A stretch of 64,000 bases of DNA, taken from Cellulomonas marina. GTDB lineage: Bacteria > Actinomycetota > Actinomycetes > Actinomycetales > Cellulomonadaceae. A model generated the notes under the pieces. That model saw only the letters and a list, made by a program, of their open reading frames with translations. It had not been told where the DNA came from and searched no databases. Of this stretch, positions 58,240 through 64,000 are shown one piece after another. Position numbers and translations under genes: made by a program. The DNA lies in NCBI RefSeq assembly GCF_900111925.1, contig NZ_FOKA01000009.1:113934-177933 (forward strand). The letters are read 5' to 3'. Numbering within the stretch: position 1 is the first letter of the stretch; each line of letters opens with the position of its first letter.

Positions 58240-60210
58240 TCAGGCGGTGGTCGTGACCGCGTGCGCCACGGCGGGCGCGTGCGACCCGCGCCCGCGCCAC
58301 GCCTGCACCGCACGGGCGGCGTCCTCCTCGACGAGGTCGGCGTTGAGGCCCGCGCCGGCGGTCTGCCCGGCGGCCGCGGCGACGGCCACCGTGGCGGCGA
58401 GGTCGGCGACGTTGCCCGCGGCGACGACACCCGGCACGTCGGTCTGGCCCTGAGGCCCGGTGGGCACGTGCTGCGCGCCCATCGGGTGGTCGACGAGCGT
58501 GCCGCCCAGGGACAGGTAGAGGTCGGCCCGGGGCACGAAGCGCGGGGCGACGACCACGGCGTCGGCGGGCAGGGTCCGGTCGTCCGCGAGGACAACGGTG
58601 AGGGCGGCGGTCGCTCCCGCGGCGACTACGGGGTCCAGCCGGAGGACCGGGCCGTCGACGACCTCGACGCCCAGGGCGGCGAGCGTCGCGGCGCGCTCGT
58701 CGTCGAGGGGCGGCATCGCGTGCCGCACCACGGTGACGTGCGGCGTGAGCTGCCGGAACAGGAGCGCCTGGTGGTACGAGCCGTCCCCCGTGCCGAGCAC
58801 GACGAGCCGGCGGTCGCGCACCTCCCAGCCGTGGCAGTAGGGGCAGTGCAGGACGCGCGTGCCCCAGTGCTCGCGCAGGCCCGGCACGTCGGGGAGCTCG
58901 TCGACGAGGCCGGTGGCCAGGACGATGCGTCGGGCGTGGATGGTCGAGGTCGCGCCGGCAGCGCCGGTCGGGCCGGTCGTGCCGGTCGCGCCGCTCGGGC
59001 GGACGACGAGGTCGACGTCGAACCCGTCGCTCAGGTCCTCGCCGCGTCGCCGAGCGCCGCGGACCTCGCCGTCGACGACGGCGACACCGAGGGCGCGCGC
59101 CTCGGTGCGACCGGCGGCGACGAGGTCGTGCGGCGCGACGCCCTCCCGGCCGAGCAGGTTGTGCACGCCGTGCGCCGGGGCGTTGCGCTGCTCACCGCCG
59201 TCGACGACGAGCACCGAGCGGCGCGAGCGCCCGAGCACCACGGCTGCGGCCAGGCCGGCCGCGCCGCCCCCGACGACGAGCACGTCGACGTCCGCCGGTG
59301 CCCCGGCCGGCTCGTCGGGGGCCGTCGCCGCCCAGGCGGTCCGGCTGCCGCGGACGTCGAGGTCGGCGGCGGTGAGGGCGCGCGCGTCCTCGTCGTCGAG
59401 CAGGGCGTCGAGGAGGGCCCGTCCGTCGTCGTCGAGGCCGTCGCCCAGCCCCTGGCGCAGCCGGGTCAGCTGGAGGTGCGCCCACGCGAGGAGCTCGTCC
59501 GGCGACGCGTCCGTGCGCACCCGGAACCCCGCGGTGACGACCGGGCCGAGCCCGGCTGCGGCGATGTCCGCCGTCCAGTCCGGGTGAGCGTTGTGGTGCT
59601 GGGCGTCGGCGGCGGCGTGCAGGTCGCGCTCGAGGACCGCGTGCTGGCCGTGCGACGGGAGGAACCAGGGCCGGTCGTCCATCTCGACGACGACGAGCGT
59701 GCCTCCCGGGCGAAGTGCCCCCGCCACCTCCCGCAGCAGCCGGGCCGGGTCGGCGACGTGGTGCAGCGACGACGCCGCCCACACGAGGTCGGCGCCCGCG
59801 ACCTCCGCGGGCAGGCCGGCGTCGAGGTCGGCGCGGACCGTCCGCACGCGGTCGCCGACCCCCGCCGCGCGCGCCGCGGACTCCAGCCGGTCGAGCATGA
59901 CCGGCGAGACGTCCACCGCGACGACCTGCGCCTCCGGCAGGGCGCGCGCCAGGGCGAGGGTGCCGGAGCCCGTGCCGGCGCCGAGGTCGACGACCGTGCG
60001 GACGGGCCGCCCGCCGGCGGTCGCCCGCGCGACGGACCACGCGACGACCTCGTCGAGCGTGGGGCGCAGCACGCATGCGTCGAGGTCGAGCAGGTCCGCG
60101 AGGGTGGCGTCGTCGTGCGCCGTGTGCGGCGTCGGACCCTGGTGGCGGCGCTCGTCGTGCTGGTGCCGGTGCTCGTCGTTCCGGTGCTCGTCGTCCCTGT
60201 GCTGGTGCAT
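58240..60210 (-). CDS. Fusion of a SAM-dependent methyltransferase and a thioredoxin-reductase-like flavoprotein
   Basis: A 656-residue two-domain protein. Residues 1-30 are His-rich (MHQHRDDEHRNDEHRHQHDE). A class I methyltransferase follows (SAM motif VVDLGAGTGSG at 73-83; MT domain to about 285), then an NAD(P)/FAD-dependent reductase (VVGGGAAGLAAA near 312) with redox pair C456-C459 (CPYC). A Gly/Thr-rich loop lies at 407-421. TACCGT (60223-60218) lies seven bases before ATG 60210. It is divergent from an XRE-cupin regulator, the probable controller. Substrate unknown; a thiol or metalloid detoxification role is a guess. Confidence 0.9.
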   Translation of the reverse strand: MHQHRDDEHRNDEHRHQHDERRHQGPTPHTAHDDATLADLLDLDACVLRPTLDEVVAWSVARATAGGRPVRTVVDLGAGTGSGTLALARALPEAQVVAVDVSPVMLDRLESAARAAGVGDRVRTVRADLDAGLPAEVAGADLVWAASSLHHVADPARLLREVAGALRPGGTLVVVEMDDRPWFLPSHGQHAVLERDLHAAADAQHHNAHPDWTADIAAAGLGPVVTAGFRVRTDASPDELLAWAHLQLTRLRQGLGDGLDDDGRALLDALLDDEDARALTAADLDVRGSRTAWAATAPDEPAGAPADVDVLVVGGGAAGLAAAVVLGRSRRSVLVVDGGEQRNAPAHGVHNLLGREGVAPHDLVAAGRTEARALGVAVVDGEVRGARRRGEDLSDGFDVDLVVRPSGATGTTGPTGAAGATSTIHARRIVLATGLVDELPDVPGLREHWGTRVLHCPYCHGWEVRDRRLVVLGTGDGSYHQALLFRQLTPHVTVVRHAMPPLDDERAATLAALGVEVVDGPVLRLDPVVAAGATAALTVVLADDRTLPADAVVVAPRFVPRADLYLSLGGTLVDHPMGAQHVPTGPQGQTDVPGVVAAGNVADLAATVAVAAAAGQTAGAGLNADLVEEDAARAVQAWRGRGSHAPAVAHAVTTTA

Positions 60211-60258
60211 GGGAGTCACGGTAGGTCGGTCATGCTCTAGCGGCATAGGGTCTTGCTC

Positions 60259-60834
60259 ATGAAGCAAGACGAGCTGGGCACCGAGGACCTCATCCGGCAG
60301 CGCCTGCGGAGCCTGCGGGTCTCGCGCGGGCTGTCCCTCGACGCCCTCGGCGCCCGGTGCCACCTCACCCCGTCGACGATCAGCCGCATCGAGACCGGGC
60401 ACCGGCGGCTCGCGTTCGACCAGCTCGTGCCGCTTGCCCGGGCCCTCGGCACGAGCATCGACGCGCTCGTCGAGCCGGCGGGTGACGACGACGTCGTCAT
60501 CCGCCCGGAGCCGCAGCACGCCGCCGGGCTCACCACCTGGCTCCTGTCACCGGAACGGGCGCTGCCCGGCATCACCGTCGCGAAGATGCGCATCGGCACC
60601 GACCGTCCGCGCGAGCCCGCCGAGCGGCGGGTCCACCCGGGGCGGGAGTGGTTCCTCGTGCTGTCGGGGACCGTGCGTCTCGAGCTCGGGGACCGGGTGC
60701 TGCTCGTCCGCGCGGGGGAGGCGGCGTCGTTCTCGACGATGGTGCCGCACGCGGTCCTGGCGCACGAGGGAACGGTCGAGGTGCTGTCGATCTTCGACGT
60801 CGACGGCGAGCGGACCCACCTGCACGAGGGGTGA
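60259..60834 (+). CDS. XRE-family regulator with a cupin domain
   Basis: A 191-residue regulator. N-terminal helix-turn-helix (LRSLRVSRGLSLDALGARCHLTPSTISRIETG, about 15-45), then a cupin_2 barrel (HPGREWFLVLSGTVRLELGDRVLLVRAGEAASFSTMVPHAV). TAGGGT (60246-60251) lies seven bases before ATG 60259. The divergent -10 boxes for this gene and the fusion enzyme are 22 bp apart, with ATGC-N7-GCAT between them, so one operator could control both. It senses a small molecule in the cupin pocket. Confidence 0.9.
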   Translation: MKQDELGTEDLIRQRLRSLRVSRGLSLDALGARCHLTPSTISRIETGHRRLAFDQLVPLARALGTSIDALVEPAGDDDVVIRPEPQHAAGLTTWLLSPERALPGITVAKMRIGTDRPREPAERRVHPGREWFLVLSGTVRLELGDRVLLVRAGEAASFSTMVPHAVLAHEGTVEVLSIFDVDGERTHLHEG

Positions 60835-60878
60835 CGGGCGAGCGCGAGCCGGACCGGCGGCCCGGCGGCCGGGCGACG

Positions 60879-61349
60879 TCAGCGCTCGGGGTGCGGGTGC
60901 CGACCGACCTCGGGGCTCGGCCGCTCGGCCAGCAGCGCGAGCCGCTTGACCGTCTCGATGTTGCGCCACCGCAGCACGAGGTGCCGCAGCGGCGGCGGCA
61001 CGAGCCGACCGGGACCGGACGAGGCGTCCTCGGCGAACTCGACACGGCACCGGTCGTCGCCCAGCGGCTCCACGTGCACGACGATGAGCGCCTCGCCGAG
61101 CGGCCAGCCCCGCGCCCGGAGCCGGATGCCGTGCTCGGGGTCCCAGCCGCGGCTGACGGTGATGTCGTCGATGACGGCCGGCCACGGACCCACCGAGTGG
61201 GCGATGCGGGACCCCTGCTCCGGCCACGACGGGTCGACACCCTCGATGCGCGACGCCCCGACCACCCACGAGGCGTAGCTCCAGCCGTCCGCGAGCACCG
61301 CCAGCACGGCCGAGGCGGGTGCGTGCACGACACGGCTGACAGTCTCCAT
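60879..61349 (-). CDS. SRPBCC-family (START-like) protein
   Basis: A 156-residue hydrophobic-ligand-binding fold: ETVSRVVHAPASAVLAVLADGWSYASWVVGASRIEGVDPSWPEQGSRI at the start, RCRVEFAEDAS and a C-terminal helix (PPPLRHLVLRWRNIETVKRLALLAE). Relatives bind or modify lipids and polyketides. TAGCGT (61361-61356) lies six bases before ATG 61349, and the short gap to the divergent F420-type gene carries promoters for both. Confidence 0.87.
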   Translation of the reverse strand: METVSRVVHAPASAVLAVLADGWSYASWVVGASRIEGVDPSWPEQGSRIAHSVGPWPAVIDDITVSRGWDPEHGIRLRARGWPLGEALIVVHVEPLGDDRCRVEFAEDASSGPGRLVPPPLRHLVLRWRNIETVKRLALLAERPSPEVGRHPHPER

Positions 61350-61426
61350 GCCTGCACGCTAGTCGCGCCGGCGGTGCCGTGCCGCCGGTCCGTGCCGTGT
61401 CGGTGGGCCGCCGTAGGGTCGGCGCC

Positions 61427-62374
61427 ATGGTCGCCGTCGGGATGGTGCTGCTGCCGCAGGAACGCTGGTCACGCGCGCGGAGGCGCTGGACGGAGCTGGA
61501 GGAGCGGGGGTACGACCACGCCTGGACGTACGACCACCTGGCGTGGCGGTCCCTCGTCGACGAGCCCTGGTTCGCGACGGTCCCGCTGCTCGCGGCGGCT
61601 GCGGCGGTGACGGAGCGCATCGCGCTCGGCACCTTCGTGGCGTCGCCGAACTTCCGGCACCCCGTCCCGTTCGCCAAGGACGTCATGGGCCTCGACGACG
61701 TGTCCGGTGGCCGGTTCCTCCTCGGGATCGGCTCGGGCGGCGAGGGGTTCGACGCCGGCGTGCTCGGACCGGCGCCGACGCGGGGACAGCGCACGCGCCG
61801 GTTCGAGGAGTTCGTGGCCGTGCTGGACCGGTTGCTCACGCAGGCCGTGACCGACCACGTCGGCGAGGCGTACGAGGCGCACGGCGCGCGCATGCACCCG
61901 GGGACGCTCGCGCGGCCGCGGCCGCCGTTCCTCGTGGCCGCGAACGGGCCGCGGACCATGGCGCTGGCGGCCCGGCTGGGCGAGGGCTGGGTGACCTACG
62001 GCCCGGCGCTCGGCCCGGAAGACCTGGACGACGAGCCCGCCGCCGCCCAGGAGCGCTGGTGGGAGGCGCTGGCCGCGCTGTCCGACGACGTCGACCGTGC
62101 TGAGGCCACCGCGGGCCGTGCCGCCGCCGGCCGCCCGCCGCTGCGCCGGGTGCTCAGCCTCGACGGCGCCCCGCGGTTCGCCCTGTCGTCGGTCGACCTG
62201 GCGGTCGAGGGCGTGGAGCGGGCCGCGGCCCTGGGCTTCACGGACGTGGTCCTGCACTGGCCGCGGGCGGAGGGCGTCTACGCCGGCGACGAGCGCGTCG
62301 CGGAGGCGTTCAGCGAGCGCCTGCCGGCGCTGCAGGCGCTCCCGGTCGCCCCACGGCCGGCGGCGCGCGGCTGA
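61427..62374 (+). CDS. LLM-class (F420-dependent) oxidoreductase
   Basis: A 315-residue luciferase-like monooxygenase fold protein. WTYDHLAWRSLVDEPWFATVPLLAAAAAVTERIALGTFVASPNFRHP and KDVMGLDDVSGGRFLLGIGSG are typical of F420-dependent enzymes; PPFLVAANGPRTMALAARLGEGWVTYG is the second half marker. TAGGGT (61414-61419) precedes ATG 61427 by seven bases. F420 rather than FMN use is inferred from family and from the actinobacterial host. Confidence 0.87.
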   Translation: MVAVGMVLLPQERWSRARRRWTELEERGYDHAWTYDHLAWRSLVDEPWFATVPLLAAAAAVTERIALGTFVASPNFRHPVPFAKDVMGLDDVSGGRFLLGIGSGGEGFDAGVLGPAPTRGQRTRRFEEFVAVLDRLLTQAVTDHVGEAYEAHGARMHPGTLARPRPPFLVAANGPRTMALAARLGEGWVTYGPALGPEDLDDEPAAAQERWWEALAALSDDVDRAEATAGRAAAGRPPLRRVLSLDGAPRFALSSVDLAVEGVERAAALGFTDVVLHWPRAEGVYAGDERVAEAFSERLPALQALPVAPRPAARG

Positions 62375-62426
62375 GGGCGGTCCAGCTCGGCGCTCCCGGG
62401 TGACCTCCGCCGGTTGCCGCCCGCGG

Positions 62427-62954
62427 TCACGCGCGCAGTGCGCGTGACGGCGGCGACGCGGCATGGCGTCCAGGGGGAGCGGGACGAGCCCGGCCGACGA
62501 GCGCCGCGACCGTCCCCAGCGCGAGTGCGCACAGGACGGCGGCCACGGCCACCGGGTACGTGCCCTCGCCGCTGGCCGCGGTGTCCTGCCCGGCGACGCG
62601 GACCAGCCAGGGCTGGCGGTCGGCGTACTCCACCTCGACGTGCGCGCCCGTCGAGGTGGTCCCGAGGTCGTCGACGTCGACGTGCCCTGTCTGCACGGTG
62701 CCGTCGGCGAGCTCGTAGGAGAGGCGGCACTGCCGCGGCCCGGCGCGGCCTGCGCCGTGGCACGCCTCCACGGTGGCGGTCGTCGTGGTCGCGCCGGCCG
62801 CGAAGGCTCGGACGGACCGGGCCGTGTCGTATCCCCAGATGCCGGCGACGACCGCGACGAGCGCGGCCCCCGCCGCCATGCGCCACAGGCCTGCGGCGAC
62901 GCGCTGCAGCGGCCGCCGGTGATGCGCCGCGAGCTGCCGACTGCCGAGAGCCAC
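62427..62954 (-). CDS. DUF3592-like membrane protein
   Basis: A 175-residue protein with a first membrane span (MAAGAALVAVVAGIWGY), an extracytoplasmic beta domain (TTTATVEACHGAGRAGPRQCRLSYELADG; VEVEYADRQPWLVRVAGQDT) with two cysteines that may pair, and a last span (YPVAVAAVLCALALGTVAALVG). The layout fits DUF3592. GTG 62954 has GATGAT six bases upstream. Function unknown. Confidence 0.68.
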   Translation of the reverse strand: MALGSRQLAAHHRRPLQRVAAGLWRMAAGAALVAVVAGIWGYDTARSVRAFAAGATTTTATVEACHGAGRAGPRQCRLSYELADGTVQTGHVDVDDLGTTSTGAHVEVEYADRQPWLVRVAGQDTAASGEGTYPVAVAAVLCALALGTVAALVGRARPAPPGRHAASPPSRALRA

Positions 62955-63428
62955 GCATCGATCATCGACGACCTCGACGACAGGCAGAGAGCGGCGGGCG
63001 GAGCAACCGCGCGGGCTCACCGGCGCGATCGTGGTGAGTGGCGAGGATGCAGGGAGCAGCTCCATCACGCGCCAATACCGCGCACGCGACCCGTTCATCC
63101 ATCGCATCGCTGCCGTCCACGAAACTGCCAGAGAGCTGTGGATGGCACGACTCAAATGAGGGCTGTGGCCGGCTCGGCGCATTCTTCCCTCTTTCGGGCG
63201 AACTTTTCGACGCATGGCCGCGGGGGGTGAGCTACCGGATCCTGCGATGTGGTGCCCGAGCGGCATCTGCGCTGGTCAGCGGCTTGATGCGCGCGCCTTC
63301 CCTTGTTCGTCCCGGTCCTGGGCGTTGTTCCCGGCGCGGTGTCGTGTCGGTGGTGCCTGGCATTGTCGTCTTCGTCGTCGAGGCGGTGGAAATTGTCGGG
63401 ACGGGGGTGAGCGGGATTGAGCGGGGTG
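62955..63428. other. 474-bp region without a recognised gene
   Basis: Base composition changes here: 63100-63240 is noticeably less GC-rich than the rest of the window (AAACTGCCAGAGAGC; CTTTCGGGCGAACTTTTCG). Open frames on both strands read as low-complexity Pro/Thr/Arg strings and are not credible. It is the upstream region of the DUF222 gene, perhaps the junction of an acquired segment. I see no inverted repeats of an insertion sequence. Confidence 0.5.
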
Positions 63429-64000
63429 ATGGGGGTGGGGTCGGCGTTGGCGGCTGTGCAGGTGGCGGTCGATGCGGTGGCGGCGGTGTTGGCGGCGGCG
63501 GGGCCGGGTGGTCGGGCGGTGGAGGGGCAGGGCGCGGTCGAGGCGGTGGCCGCGGCGTTGCGGTTGGCGGGGCGGCTGGAGGCGGTGGCGGCGGCGTTGT
63601 TGCCGGTGGTGGAGGCTGACGGGTTGTGGGCGGTGGCCGGTGCCCGGTCGTTGGCGGGGTGGGTCGGTGAGGTGGGGCGGGTGCCGCATGCGCGGGCGGC
63701 GGCGTTGGTGCGCACCGGGCGGGTCTGGCAGGAGGTGGTGCCGGCCACGGGGCGTGCGGCCGTGGCCGGGGACATCGGCGTGGAGGCGGCGCGGGTGATC
63801 GCCTCGGCGGCCACGACACCGGCGCGGGTGGCCGCGTTGCAGGAGGCGGGGTCGGTGGCGGGGGAGGGGTTCTTGCTGGCGCAGGCGCGGGTGCAGCCGG
63901 TGGGGTCGTTCCGGCGGTTGGTCTCGCGGTGGTCGGCGGCGGCGGACCCGGAGGCCGATGAGCGGGGGTTCCGGGAGGCGCAGGAGCGGCAGTTCGTGGA
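63429..64000 (+). CDS. DUF222 (13E12-family) protein, N-terminal part of an HNH endonuclease-type gene (cut by window end)
   Basis: From ATG 63429 the frame is open for 190 codons to the window end. It encodes the alanine/valine-rich helical DUF222 domain (LAGRLEAVAAALLPVVEADGLWAVAGARSLAGWVGEVGRVPHARAAALVRTG; ARVIASAATTPARVAALQ). Complete members carry an HNH nuclease at the C-terminus, outside this window. Leucine is written TTG in 12 of 14 cases, whereas neighbours use CTG/CTC. A GTG directly before the ATG is an alternative start. Many copies of this family occur in actinobacterial genomes and behave as mobile or repeat-like elements. Confidence 0.82.
   Translation, partial: MGVGSALAAVQVAVDAVAAVLAAAGPGGRAVEGQGAVEAVAAALRLAGRLEAVAAALLPVVEADGLWAVAGARSLAGWVGEVGRVPHARAAALVRTGRVWQEVVPATGRAAVAGDIGVEAARVIASAATTPARVAALQEAGSVAGEGFLLAQARVQPVGSFRRLVSRWSAAADPEADERGFREAQERQFV

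Noticed and set aside
62955..63428. Insertion-sequence ends near the composition change before the DUF222 gene
   Set aside because: I could not find terminal inverted repeats, target-site duplications or a transposase fragment.
63152..63819. Minus-strand open frames opposite the start of the DUF222 gene
   Set aside because: They read as Pro/Thr/Ala/Arg-rich strings without domain character, as expected from the complement of a G-rich gene.

Overview
The window is high-GC DNA with GTG starts, dense four-base gene overlaps and many genes without a Shine-Dalgarno site. It also carries actinobacterial marker genes (a DUF3073 protein, BldC, a DUF222-type HNH protein, a PurSQL-type purL). I read it as a chromosomal segment of an actinomycete, most likely in the Micrococcales (Cellulomonas-like). 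That placement is inference from gene content. I see no phage, plasmid or CRISPR.

Layout. 1-9675: a rhomboid protease (partial); an FCD-type regulator with an L-idonate/gluconate operon (permease, 5-keto-gluconate reductase, idonate dehydrogenase, gluconokinase); a run of small genes; and a four-gene minus-strand operon of small membrane proteins. 9676-16745: a decayed patch (ABC-2 permease remnant, frameshifted AraC regulator), then minus-strand genes for DUF4396, an alpha/beta hydrolase, DUF4394, a YciI-like protein, a membrane protein, a geranylgeranyl-reductase-type flavoprotein and an SMP-30-like secreted protein. 16886-22097: purL, an RNase II-family exonuclease and a fatty-acid desaturase. 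22069-32043: a MerR regulator with a membrane protein, then an amino-sugar locus: cytoplasmic GH20 hexosaminidase, divergent ROK repressor, a DasABC-like ABC importer, ROK kinase and NagB. 32075-37462: a NitT/TauT/Thi-type ABC importer and a P450. 37452-41896: an RsbQ/KAI2-like hydrolase paired with a PAS-GAF-GGDEF-EAL protein, and RsgA.

41968-46679 is the conserved SCP-like, purF, purM, DUF3073, bldC block, here separated from purL by about 23 kb. 46788-47503: DUF3618 and holin-like envelope proteins. 47702-52755: class IV aminotransferase, N-succinylamino-acid racemase/OSBS, SIS protein, GNAT (one operon), with a divergent M20 hydrolase. This gene set matches the D- to L-amino acid inversion pathway known from Geobacillus. 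52796-53105: tRNA-Phe, -Asp and -Glu. 53263-62374: metallopeptidase, a CDF metal exporter, an AAA ATPase, a FAD oxidoreductase, a methyltransferase/thioredoxin-reductase-like fusion with a divergent XRE-cupin regulator, an SRPBCC protein and an F420-type oxidoreductase. 62427-64000: a DUF3592-like membrane protein, a non-coding stretch, and a DUF222 gene with foreign-looking codon use that runs off the end.

Three threads stand out. (1) More than a dozen first genes carry TANNNT six or seven bases before the start codon, which predicts leaderless mRNAs. (2) Several genes carry 12- or 15-bp tandem arrays at their ends; one appears to have moved a stop codon in the CDF exporter. (3) The most system-like units are the racemase cluster and the RsbQ-like/c-di-GMP pair.
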